Source: Kineosphaera sp032229625 (GTDB taxonomy: Bacteria > Actinomycetota > Actinomycetes > Actinomycetales > Dermatophilaceae). Taken from it: 37,767 bases of DNA. Under the pieces are notes generated by a model. That model made no database searches, was not told the DNA's origin, and was given only the letters and a program-made list of their open reading frames with translations. The DNA lies in the NCBI GenBank assembly GCA_032229625.1, contig JAVTVZ010000174.1, positions 1-37,767 of the forward strand, given 5' to 3'. The translations under genes and the position numbers were made by a program. Below are positions 26,301-34,243 of this stretch, in pieces (positions within the stretch are counted from its first letter, which is position 1; every line of letters begins with the position of its first letter).

Positions 26301-28885
26301 ACGAGCCGGCTCAGCGCCTCGCGCGCCGACGGCGCCGGGGCCTCGTCGAGCCAGCGCTGCAGGATCGCCCGGACCAGCGCGACGTCCGGCGCGGAGCGCT
26401 GCTGGGACAAGAAGATGCGGAAGACCGCCTGCTCCAGCTGCGGCGTGCGCTCCAGATCGGTGACGCCGTAGTGCGCGAGCACCCGGCGCAGCTTCGCGCG
26501 GAACGTCTCGGGCAGGGCGTCGCGGTCGGGGTCGAGGCTGCGCAGGTAGGTCTGGAAGTGCTCCCGCGGGCTGTGTACCCGGTTTTCGAGCGCGACCTCC
26601 TCCCCGGCGGGGCGGTTGCGGGACAGCTCGGCGATGTCGGCGAAGGCCTCCAGCAGCGCGGTCTCGGCGGCCACCGGCGCCTCGCCGCGCGCGGCGAGCG
26701 CGTCGCGGTCCTGCAGGTAGTCGGTGAGCAGGCTGCGTCCCCGGTCGGTGGGGTCCAGGTCGTAGCCGAGCAGCATCGCCGACAGGTCGCGCAGGTGCCG
26801 CTGCGCGGAGGCCCCGCGGGCGCCGATGCGCGGGGCGGCGACGGGCAGGTCGAGCTCGACGGCGGCCTCGCTCTGCGCCTCGTCGGCGCCGTCGCCGATC
26901 GGCTCGAGCTGCACGAGCGGGGTGCCCGCCCCGACCTGGCTGCCGACGGGGACGAGCAGCTCCTTGACGCGGGCCGCGAAGGGCGCCGGCAGGATCGTCT
27001 CCATCTTCATCGACTCCAGCACGAGCACCGGTGCGCCGGCGGCGACCTCGTCACCGACCGCGACGGGCGCGGCGACGACGAGTGCCGGGGCGGGGGAGCG
27101 CAGCACGCCGCCCTCGTCGCGGCTGACGCGGTGCGTGACGCCGTCGACCTCGACGAGCTGCACCGGGCCGTGGGCGGCCGTGACGAGCCGGTGGGTGCGC
27201 CCGCCGAGGCTGATCCGGGCCTTGTAGCGGTCGATCCGATCGATCGTCGCGTCGATGGTCTGACTCGTCTCACCGGCGGCGACGGTGACGCGGAAGCGCG
27301 CCGGCCCGACCCGCAGGACCGTCACCCGGTAGGTCGTGCCGCGCAGCGAGAGGTCGACGGGCCGCCCCGTGTCGTGCTGCACCTGCGGCCGGCCGCCGCG
27401 CGCGGTCGTGATGAGCCGCGCCCGCTCGACGGCCTCCTGCGCCTCGTAGGCCTCGATGCCGGCGGCGACGAGCGCGACGCCGAAGTGGCGGTGGGTCACC
27501 AGCCGCCCGGTCGCGCGGACCCGGTCGATCCAGCCGGTGTCGGCGGCCCCGGAGATCACCTCGGGCGCGTCGAGCAGGTCGAGCACGAAGGACTTGTTCG
27601 TCGCTCCGCCGTCGATGACGACGGTCGTCTCGGCCATCGCTCGCCGCAGCCGCGCGAGGGCCTCGTCGCGGTCGCGCCCGTAGGCGATGATCTTGGCGAT
27701 CATCGAGTCGAAGTCGGCGGGGATCTCGTCGCCCTCGCCGACGCCGGTGTCGACGCGGATGCCCGGGCCCGACGGCAGGTCGAGCAGCGCGATCCGCCCC
27801 GGCGCGGGCGCGAAGTCGCGGTCGGCGTCCTCGGCGTTCAGGCGGGCCTCGACGGCGTGCCCGACCTCCTGGGGCCGCCCGGGCCGCCCGCCGGTCAGGG
27901 CGCCGCCGGCCGCGACGTGGATCTGCAGCGTGACCAGGTCGGTGTCGGTCGTCACCTCGGTGATCGGGTGCTCGACCTGCAGGCGCGTGTTGACCTCGAG
28001 GAAGGCGAACGTGTCGGCCCGCGGGTCGAAGAGGAATTCGACGGTGCCGGCCCCGGCATACCCGACCGCGAGGGCGAGCCGCTCGGCGCTCTCCTTCAGC
28101 GTCGTGGCCTGCGCGTCGGTCATGACGGGGGAGTGGGACTCCTCGATGACCTTCTGGTTGCGCCGCTGCACCGAGCAGTCGCGCACGCCGATGGCCCAGG
28201 CCGTGCCCTGACCGTCGGCGATGAGCTGCACCTCGACGTGCCGCGCGCCGGTGACGAGCTTCTCGAGGAAGACGATGCCCGACCCGAAGGCGCGCTGCGC
28301 CTCGTCGCGGGTGCGCTCGTAGGCGTCGGCGAGCTCGGCGTCGGAGGTGACCTTGCGGATGCCGCGCCCGCCGCCGCCGGCGGTCGCCTTGAGCATGAGC
28401 GGGTAGCCGATGCGCGCCGCCGCCGCCGTCGCCTCCTCCAGGGTGTCGACGCCGCCGCCGCTCCACGGCGCGACGGGCACGCCGACCTCCTCGGCGATGA
28501 GCTTGGAGCCGATCTTGTCGCCGAGCCGGCGCATCGCCTCCGCGCTCGGGCCGATGAACGTCACCCCGAGCCGCCCGCACAGCTCCGCGAACGTCGGGTC
28601 CTCCGCGACGAATCCCCACCCGACCCACGCCGCGTCGGCTCCGGTCTCGCGCAGCGCCCGCTCGAGCACCGCGTGATCGAGGTAGGGCCGCGCCGACGCC
28701 GGCCCCAGATCGTAGGCGAGGTCGGCCTCGCGCACGAACATCGCCCGCCGCTCGCCCTCGGTGTGCAGCGCCACGGTCTCGATGCGATGACCCCCCGGCC
28801 CGGCCGCCGCGTTGAGGTCGCGGACCGCGTGGATGAGTCGCATGGCGGCCTCGCCCCGATTGACGATGGCAATGCGCGAGAACAT
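23360..28885 (-). CDS. Single-chain biotin-dependent acyl-CoA carboxylase (BC–BCCP–CT fusion)
   Basis: An 1841-residue protein with the domain order of eukaryotic acetyl-CoA carboxylase on one chain. ATG 28885 (MFSRIAIVNRGEAAMRL) has GGAGG upstream. The biotin carboxylase domain spans about 1-470, with ATP-grasp loop GGGGRG at 170-175 and EVNTRLQVEHP at 297-307 (R301). The biotinyl site is ESMKMET with K627. A central region (about 690-1180) links to the carboxyltransferase domain, which includes GTENMDWVARALRRIVDF near 1405 and GIGGYDRVMGPNGQ near 1480. It carboxylates a short acyl-CoA, probably acetyl-CoA, giving malonyl-CoA for lipid synthesis; propionyl-CoA or longer substrates are possible. 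Most actinobacteria also have split AccA/AccD subunits, so its special role is unclear. Divergent from a glycolipid-type glycosyltransferase operon. Confidence 0.93.
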   Translation of the reverse strand: MFSRIAIVNRGEAAMRLIHAVRDLNAAAGPGGHRIETVALHTEGERRAMFVREADLAYDLGPASARPYLDHAVLERALRETGADAAWVGWGFVAEDPTFAELCGRLGVTFIGPSAEAMRRLGDKIGSKLIAEEVGVPVAPWSGGGVDTLEEATAAAARIGYPLMLKATAGGGGRGIRKVTSDAELADAYERTRDEAQRAFGSGIVFLEKLVTGARHVEVQLIADGQGTAWAIGVRDCSVQRRNQKVIEESHSPVMTDAQATTLKESAERLALAVGYAGAGTVEFLFDPRADTFAFLEVNTRLQVEHPITEVTTDTDLVTLQIHVAAGGALTGGRPGRPQEVGHAVEARLNAEDADRDFAPAPGRIALLDLPSGPGIRVDTGVGEGDEIPADFDSMIAKIIAYGRDRDEALARLRRAMAETTVVIDGGATNKSFVLDLLDAPEVISGAADTGWIDRVRATGRLVTHRHFGVALVAAGIEAYEAQEAVERARLITTARGGRPQVQHDTGRPVDLSLRGTTYRVTVLRVGPARFRVTVAAGETSQTIDATIDRIDRYKARISLGGRTHRLVTAAHGPVQLVEVDGVTHRVSRDEGGVLRSPAPALVVAAPVAVGDEVAAGAPVLVLESMKMETILPAPFAARVKELLVPVGSQVGAGTPLVQLEPIGDGADEAQSEAAVELDLPVAAPRIGARGASAQRHLRDLSAMLLGYDLDPTDRGRSLLTDYLQDRDALAARGEAPVAAETALLEAFADIAELSRNRPAGEEVALENRVHSPREHFQTYLRSLDPDRDALPETFRAKLRRVLAHYGVTDLERTPQLEQAVFRIFLSQQRSAPDVALVRAILQRWLDEAPAPSAREALSRLVTATQLRFPVIGDLARSVRFRWFDQPLVDAERRGVLNSVREQLTAITGLPPGADREARIDRLAAIPEQIVSFLAERLEARRHDPDAASLDEPMLGILIKRHYREYALGPVDEHSVDGRPYATTQYTIDDRPTSLVTTIGAVDELTPGSDLVRGLAAEFDQVPAGYQEAADLYLWWPQLPESDDEASALLAARLAALDVATRTRRVAVAVIPGGGRPVGYFTFRPQPDGSMAEDTLVRGVHPMVGRRLNLWRLTDFDITRLPAPPDVMLYHCVAPGNDSDQRLVALAQVRQNAVVQDEDGRVIGLPHVERAIANCLEAVRRTRAELGADVRLDLNYVWVHIWPAVDADIDQLTALSGRIAPLTARAGLEEVVIEGRVATPDGGLEPLAARFGFRPGAGIVAYIGAPPTERLKPLDDYTGKVMLARRRGLLYPYELTGMIAGPGGSVTEYDLDETGALVPVDRPYGRNTAGIIAAVVTTLTERHPEGMTRVLLCGDPLRALGAVSEAECSRIIAAIDLAESMGVPLEWYTLSAGARISMTSGTENMDWVARALRRIVDFTQGGGEINVIVAGINVGAQPYWNAEATMLMHTKGILVMTPDSAMVLTGKQSLDFSGGVSAEDNFGIGGYDRVMGPNGQAQYWAPDLGAATGILMAHYDHTYVAPGETGPRRAPTSDPSDRDITTYPHDPSISGFACVGDIFSAHANPDRKKAFDIRTVMAAVADADHPTLERWAGAADAETSVVYDAHLGGIPVCLIGIESQAVPRRGFPPTDGPDVYTAGTLFPRSSKKTARAINAASGNRPLVVLANLSGFDGSPESMRGLQLEYGAEIGRAIVNFDGPIVFCVISRYHGGAFVVFSKALNPRMTVLALEGSFASVLGGAPAAAVVFSRDVDARTATDPRVRALEEQLASARGSQRVALTATLTETRQQVRSEKLGEVASEFDRVHSVERAVEVGSVDEVVAARDLRPTIIATLEAGLGLG

Positions 28886-29141
28886 GTGGGTGTCCCACCT
28901 CCGGCTTGGGTCAGGAGCGAGGCAGGCCGGGAGGGCACACCCGGGCGCCCCCGATGCGTCAGCGAGCACCCTATCGCCGGGGACCGACAGGCTCGGTGGT
29001 GCGACGCGGTCGGCCTGCGCGCGCCCGGGGCGCGGGTCGGGTCCCAGATCTCGTCGGCAACACGAAGGGCGCGGTGCGCGTAAGCGGCAACCGGCGTTCA
29101 TCCGCTCGTCACGTCGGTCTGTGAGCGTCGCCGACGACGCC

Positions 29142-30709
29142 ATGATGATCCACACTCACCCTCAGACGCCGCCCACGGCGATCGGCCCCTACGCAGGGGG
29201 GCTCGATCGCCCTCGCAGCCCTCGTCGCGACGCGGTGTCCCGCCGGGTGCTGCTGCTCAGCGACTGCTACCGACCCGCCGTCAACGGGGTCGTCACCTCG
29301 GTCGACGCGCTGCGGCGCGGGTTGATCGCCGCCGGCCACGACGTACGGCTGCTCACCTTCACCGACACCCACTCGATGACCTTCGACGGCGAGATCTATC
29401 GGTTGCCGTCGCTGCCGGCCGGCGCGGTGTATCCGCACGCGCGGCTCGGGCGCCCCGTCGATCGCGACCTGCTGGCGCACCTGGTGGGGTGGGCGCCGCA
29501 GGTCCTGCACACCCAGACGGAGTTCGTCGCCTTCCTGTGGGCGCGCCGGCTCGCCACGCGGCTCGGGGCGCCGCACGTGCACACATACCACACGCTGTAC
29601 GAGGACTACACGCACTACTTCTGCCCGCATCGGGGCCTCGGCCGGGCCGTGAGCGCGAGCCTGACGCGGCGGGCGCTGCGCCGCACCGATCACGTGCTGG
29701 CGCCGACGGCCAAGATCGAGACGCTGCTGCGCGGCTACGGCGTGACGCGGCCCATCACGGTCGTGCCGACCGGTGTCGACCTGCGACACTTCCACCCCGC
29801 GCCCCGCGACGACGGACCCGCGGGCGAGCCCGAGGGCCCCGCAGGCGAGCCCGACGTCACCGCCCCGGCCGTCGCCCGCAGGGCCGACCCGGCGCCGACG
29901 GATGCCCGAGCCGCCGACCCCGTGAGGGGCCCCGGCGGCGCAGTCGGGCTGCGCGCCGCGCTGGGGCTGGAGCCCGGCGTGCCGGTCGTGCTCAGCGTCG
30001 GCCGGCTCGCCGCGGAGAAGAAGCTCGCCGAGACGCTCACGCTGCTGGCCCGCCTGGCGCACCGGCCGTGGCATGTCGTCGTCGTCGGCGACGGCCCCCA
30101 GGCGGGTGCGCTGCACGACCTCGCGCGTCACCTCGGGCTCGCCGGGCGCGTCCACTTCACCGGCGCCGTCGACCCCGACAAGGTGCCCGCCTACTACCGG
30201 CTCGGCGACGTCTTCGTCTCCTCCTCCGACAGCGAGACCCAGGGCCTGACGGTGCTCGAGGCCCTNNNNNNNNNNNNNNNNNNNNNNNNNNNNNNNNNNN
30301 NNNNNNNNNNNNNNNNNNNNNNNNNNNNNNNNNNNNNNNNNNNNNNNNNNNNNNNNNNNNNNNNNTCTTCGTCTCCTCCTCCGACAGCGAGACCCAGGGC
30401 CTGACGGTGCTCGAGGCCCTCGCCTGCGGGCTCCCGGTCGTCTGCCGCGCCGACCCGGCGCTGAGCGGGGTCGTCGTCGACGACGTCAACGGTCGGCAGT
30501 ATCGCGACGCCGGCGACTTCGAGCGCACCCTGGGCGACCTCCTCGCGGATCCCGGGCTCCGGCGACGGTGGTCACGCGGGGCCGCTGCGACGGCCGCCGG
30601 ATTCGGCGCCGAGCGCTTCGTGTCCGCGGTGTCCGGCGTCTACGACTCCGTCCTCGGCGACTCGAGCCTGGGCGGCGCGACCTCCGGGGGCGCGGAGGCG
30701 GTCGCGTGA
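29142..30709 (+). CDS. GT4-family glycosyltransferase (diacylglycerol glucosyltransferase-like), interrupted by an assembly gap
   Basis: A GT-B retaining glycosyltransferase, 470 residues after gap repair. The N-terminal acceptor domain has LLLSDCYRPAVNGVVTSVDAL and HVHTYHTLYEDYTHYF, a pattern typical of 1,2-diacylglycerol 3-glucosyltransferase-like enzymes. The C-terminal nucleotide-sugar domain has VVLSVGRLAAEKK and the EX7E motif ETQGLTVLE (E365/E373), right at the gap. The 55-bp flanks 30211-30265 and 30366-30420 are identical; merging them continues the frame to the TGA at 30707. A Pro/Ala/Glu-rich insert (about 224-265) with a GEPEGPAGEP repeat lies between the two domains. ATG 29142 is a guess; GTG 29235 is the alternative and neither has a strong binding site. 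It is followed 7 bp later by a VTT-domain membrane protein. Confidence 0.85.
30266..30365. other. Assembly gap 3 (100 N) within the GT4 gene
   Basis: Exactly 100 N flanked by identical 55-bp sequences (30211-30265 and 30366-30420). Collapsing them restores the reading frame across the EX7E motif. Confidence 0.97.
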
Positions 30710-30716
30710 GGCGCCG

Positions 30717-31358
30717 ATGAGAGCCGATCCCCGGGGCGGGCCGCAGGTCGACGCCCGCGCGGAGGTCGCCCAGCGCTTCGCCCGGATCTCGCATCGGGTG
30801 ATGATCGCCGGCTGGGTGCTGTGCGTCGTCGCGACGGCCGCCGGGCTTATCTCGGGTGTCCTGACGTCGGTGCCGCGGCTGCGCGACTTCCTCGCCGACT
30901 TCGGCGTGTTCGCCCCGGCGGCCTATGCGCTGCTCACCGCCGTGCAGTCGGTCTTCCCCTTCCTGCCCGGCGGCGTCACGGTCATCGCCGCGCCCCTGCT
31001 CTTCGGGCCGGTGACGGGCACGGTGAGCAGCTATGTCGGGTCGTGCCTGGGGTCGTTCGTGGTGTTCGCCATGGCGCGGCGCGTGGGGCAGCCGCTGCTG
31101 GTGGCGATGTTCCGCCCCCGCACGCTGCGCCGATACCTCGGCTGGCTGGAGCATCGGCACTTCGCCGTGTGGTTCGCGGTGGCGATCGCGCTGCCCGTCG
31201 CACCCGATGACCTGCTCTGTTATCTGGCGGGGCTGACGCCGATGCGGGCCCGGACCTTCGTCGCGATCATCGTGCTGCTCAAGCCGTGGTCGATCATGGC
31301 CTACAGCTTCGGCGTCATCGCTGTGCTGCGTCATCTCGTGCCGGGAGTGGGCGCATGA
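30717..31358 (+). CDS. VTT-domain (DedA/TVP38-TMEM64 type) membrane protein
   Basis: A 213-residue integral membrane protein. Hydrophobic segments lie near 28-50, 62-112, 148-170 and 182-205. The re-entrant region FPFLPGGVTVIAAPLLFGPVTGTVSSYVGSCLGS fits the VTT domain's Pro/Gly-rich half-helix and the GSxLGS-like turn. Relatives (DedA, YdjX/Z, TMEM41B) act in lipid flipping or recycling, for instance undecaprenyl-phosphate or phospholipid translocation. The gene starts 7 bp after the first glycosyltransferase, and its TGA overlaps the ATG of the second (ATGA). This suggests that it moves the lipid substrate or product of the flanking transferases (inference). Confidence 0.85.
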   Translation: MRADPRGGPQVDARAEVAQRFARISHRVMIAGWVLCVVATAAGLISGVLTSVPRLRDFLADFGVFAPAAYALLTAVQSVFPFLPGGVTVIAAPLLFGPVTGTVSSYVGSCLGSFVVFAMARRVGQPLLVAMFRPRTLRRYLGWLEHRHFAVWFAVAIALPVAPDDLLCYLAGLTPMRARTFVAIIVLLKPWSIMAYSFGVIAVLRHLVPGVGA

Positions 31359-32401
31359 CATCACACAACAGTGTGCGGATCTGCCTGTATCGGGGCGCGG
31401 CGCGGCTGGCCGACGGCAGCGGGATCGGCTCGGCGATCCGTCACCAGAGCGCGATGCTCGAGCACGCCGGGGTCACCGTCGTGCCGCCGTGGGGGCGACC
31501 GCACATCGTGCAGCTCAACACCGTCTTTCCCGACAGCGTCCTCGTCGGGCTTCTCGCGCGGCTGACCGGCGCGCGGGTCGTCGCGTTCGCCCACTCGACG
31601 CGAGAGGACTTCGAGGACTCCTGGTTCGGCTCGACGACCGTCGCGCCGCTCGTGGAGCGCTGGCTCGCGCTGGCCTACCGGGTCGGGCACGTCGTCGTCA
31701 CCCCGACGCCCTACTCGGCCGGGATCATCGGGCGATACGGCCTGCGCCGCCCTGTCCACGTGCTGACCAACGGGGTCGACACCACCTACTTCGACGGCGA
31801 CCCGGCCGCGGGTCGGCGCTTCCGCCGCGCGCACGGGCTCACCGACGCGCGCCCGGTCGTCCTGGGCGTCGGCCACCTCATGGTCCGCAAAGGAATCTGT
31901 GAGTATGCGCAGCTCGCCGAGCAGATGCCCGAGGCCGACTTCCTGTGGGCCGGGTCGATGCCGCGTGCCGCGATGACGCCGGCGGTGCGCGCGGCGATCG
32001 ACGGGGCCCCGCCGAACCTGCGGCTGCTCGGCCGGCTCCCGCGCGATCAGGTGCGGGCCGCCTACGCCGCCGCCGACCTCTTCTGCTTCCCCTCCCACGA
32101 GGAGACCCAAGGCATCGTCGTGCTCGAGGCCCTCGCCTCGGGCGTGCCGGTGCTCGTGCGTGACATCGGCGCCTACGCCGGCTGGCTCGCCGACGGCGTC
32201 ACCGTCCACACCGCGGCCTCGACCCCCGACTTCGCCGACCGGGCCCGCGCCATCCTGCGCGGTGACGCCCCCGACCTGCGCGCCGCCGGCCGAGCCCTCG
32301 CCCGCACCCACGACGTCCGCCGCGTCAGCGCCGACCTCGCCGCGATCCACGCCGCGAGCGGCGTTTCCGGAGCCGGCTGTGAGCTCCTGATCACGTCATG
32401 A
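31355..32401 (+). CDS. Second GT4-family glycosyltransferase
   Basis: A 348-residue GT-B enzyme translationally coupled to the VTT gene through ATGA (31355-31358). The acceptor domain includes HIVQLNTVFPDSVLVGLLARL and VVAFAHSTREDFEDSWFGS; the donor domain has VLGVGHLMVRKGI and EX7E as ETQGIVVLE (E250/E258). It may add the second sugar to the lipid made by the first transferase, as in the LafA/LafB-type pairs of Firmicutes. Its last codons and stop lie inside a 36-bp sequence that is repeated at the end of the downstream BRCT-exonuclease gene, so the original C-terminus may have been altered. Confidence 0.85.
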   Translation: MTSHNSVRICLYRGAARLADGSGIGSAIRHQSAMLEHAGVTVVPPWGRPHIVQLNTVFPDSVLVGLLARLTGARVVAFAHSTREDFEDSWFGSTTVAPLVERWLALAYRVGHVVVTPTPYSAGIIGRYGLRRPVHVLTNGVDTTYFDGDPAAGRRFRRAHGLTDARPVVLGVGHLMVRKGICEYAQLAEQMPEADFLWAGSMPRAAMTPAVRAAIDGAPPNLRLLGRLPRDQVRAAYAAADLFCFPSHEETQGIVVLEALASGVPVLVRDIGAYAGWLADGVTVHTAASTPDFADRARAILRGDAPDLRAAGRALARTHDVRRVSADLAAIHAASGVSGAGCELLITS

Positions 32402-32424
32402 AGCCCTCGAGTAGGCGCCCGAGT
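32388..32424 (-). pseudogene. Relic of a BRCT-exonuclease 3' end
   Basis: Bases 32388-32423 match 32997-33032 at 30 of 36 positions. On the minus strand the intact copy ends ERLLEDFIA-stop, while this copy reads GRLLEGFMT-stop. No upstream homology to the exonuclease gene is visible beyond the repeat, so this looks like the stub of a second, mostly deleted copy. Confidence 0.55.
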
Positions 32425-32991
32425 TGGGTCACGTGGCTTTGTGCCTTGGATACGGTCTGGGAGCTTGTGGATGAGTTCGTCCTCTGCTGGTTGTCGGGCG
32501 GTTGCGCCGGCGTGCGAAAGGTGGCGCAGACGGAGCCGACCCCGGCAGTCGGCCTCCACTGACGCAACGAGCAGCGGCAGGGCACCGCGGGATGCGGGCA
32601 GGATGCCGCGTCCCAGCGCGGCGCCGCGCCGCGGCCCCGACCCGACGTCGGGGCACTTTCGGACACTTGTGGGCAGTCACGGTCACCTCGTGTCGCTCCG
32701 GAGCGACACCACGTGACCGCGCGCGCCCCGACCTGACAGCAAGTGCCCCGACGTCAGCGCTCGAGCGACGACAGACATCCGGGCCGACGACTACGGCCTC
32801 CGCCGACCACCGAGCAGCGACTCAGCCAGATCTGGACCGCGGTAGCTCCAGGCTGTCCGCACCCGGCAGACCCAGGACATCCACCCTGCCCACCCGCCCT
32901 CTGAGTGCCCGCATCAGGCACTACGAGGGCGGGACATCACCGCAGGTCGAGACGATCCAGTCCGCCAGAGCGCGAGAAGCTGACCCAACTC
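32421..32991. other. Segment bounded by an 11-bp inverted repeat
   Basis: GAGTTGGGTCA (32421-32431) and its exact reverse complement TGACCCAACTC (32981-32991) bound a 571-bp non-coding segment between the glycosyltransferase and the exonuclease gene. No transposase frame is present inside. The segment contains the 112-bp palindrome at 32644-32755 and otherwise no supported gene. It could be a small non-autonomous element or chance. Confidence 0.35.
32644..32755. repeat. 112-bp imperfect palindrome (large hairpin)
   Basis: The two 56-bp halves (32644-32699 and 32700-32755) pair at 43 positions. The outer 15 bp are perfect (GACGTCGGGGCACTT/AAGTGCCCCGACGTC). The inner 19 bp, GGTCACCTCGTGTCGCTCC and its partner, have two mismatches. 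Both parts share one centre at 32699.5. It lies between convergent genes and could act as a bidirectional terminator, a REP/MITE-like element or a structured RNA. Confidence 0.85.
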
Positions 32992-32999
32992 AGGCCTGA

Positions 33000-34243
33000 T
33001 CACGCAATGAAGTCCTCAAGTAGGCGCTCGAACAATGCCTCGGTCACGATGGGCACTCCATAGGCACGCGCTTTGGCGGCCTTGCCGCTCATGGAGTTCG
33101 GGTCGCCGGCGACGACGACCTTCGTCTTCTTGGTGACGCCGCCGGGATCGAGGCGATGGTGACGGGTAAGGGCGATCCACTCGTCCCGGTCGCGAACCAT
33201 GTCGCCCGTGAAGACAACTCGGTCGCCCGGCTCCAGTCGCAAGCCCGCTGCCTCAAGGCCAACCCTGGCAGCTCTGGTCGCCGCAGTCCGTTGACGTGTC
33301 TCGGACAGCGCCATGTCGACGTCCGTGCTGCGCAGACCGAGAGCCGCGGCCACGCGATCAAGGTCGGCTCGCTCCTCGCTCGTCACGACGTGGTCCTCCA
33401 GGGCGACCTCGGCCATGGCCCGCAGGTAGTCCGAGTGCAGGTCCAGTACCTGTCCACGGCTCAGCCCGGAGTCCAAGGCGACGGCAACCAACTCCGACTT
33501 CTCGTGTTCTGCGAGGAACCCGTCGAGGAGAGCGACTTCCAGCACGCCCAGATACGAGTCGACCATAGGATTTGCGGCCCTGGGCATGCGCGCCACGATC
33601 GCGTCCAGCCATTCATCCTGACGCGGAGGTCGCACGTCATTGCGAGATGCCAGTCGCAGCTGAGGGTACGGTCCTGCAAACGTGGGCCATCGGTTGCTCC
33701 TCGCGGCCTCGACCTCTTCTTTCCAGGGAGGAATGCCCGCTGACCGGCCCAGGAAGTACTGCAACAGCTGTGCGGTCGCCAGTGCGTCACCGGCCGCGGA
33801 ATGAGCATTCGTCAACGGCACACCGCCTGCGATGCAGCAGTCGATCAGACGGCGGCTGCTCGACTGCACGAAGAACGGTGACCACGCCATGGTGCACAAC
33901 CCATGCAGGGGCAGATCCTGCACGGGCATTCCTGCCCGACGCAGCTCACTGGCCAGGAAGCGCAGGTCGAAGGCTGCGTTGTGGGCGACAGGGATACGCC
34001 CCGCGATCGCCCGAAGGACTAGGGGGCGATCTCCTCGAACGTCGGTGCGTCCAGGACCGCAGTACTCGTAATTCCGTGGATGTGGGTGGGGCCGACATCT
34101 CGACCAGGGTTCACCATCGTCGCCCATTGATCCTGGATTTCGCCTTCGTGGGACACGCAGACGATACCGATCTCGACGACCCGGTCGTATCGCTCCGGGG
34201 ATAGCCCGGTCGTTTCCACGTCGATCACGGTGTACCCAGCCAT
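33000..34243 (-). pseudogene. DEDDh exonuclease–TerB-like–BRCT protein, frameshifted
   Basis: The N-terminal part, read from ATG 34243 (MAGYTVIDVETTGLS), has the DnaQ-type Exo I motif DVET and runs to TFEEIAP, where it meets a TAG. The protein continues in the next frame (LVLRAIAGRIPVAHNAAFDLRFL: Exo II; AHSAAGDALAT: Exo III) with a TerB-like acidic helical region (VLEVALLDGFLAEHEKSELV) and a C-terminal BRCT domain (GDRVVFTGDMVRDRDE ... VTKKTKVVVAGD ... KAAKARAYGVPIVTEALFERLL). The shift is at the five-base G tract 34022-34026; one more G would restore a 414-residue protein. Either a sequencing error or a genuine inactivation is possible. GC content is visibly lower than in neighbours, which suggests acquisition. 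Likely role if active: DNA repair or 3' end processing. Confidence 0.8.

Noticed and set aside
24068..29083. Very long open frame antisense to the carboxylase gene
   Set aside because: The minus-strand protein has clear catalytic motifs throughout. The antisense frame is Arg/Gly/Val-rich, has no recognisable motif and follows from the third-position GC bias.
32502..32999. Plus-strand frame of 165 codons after the second glycosyltransferase
   Set aside because: No binding site and low-complexity composition; it crosses the large palindrome and has no recognisable domain.
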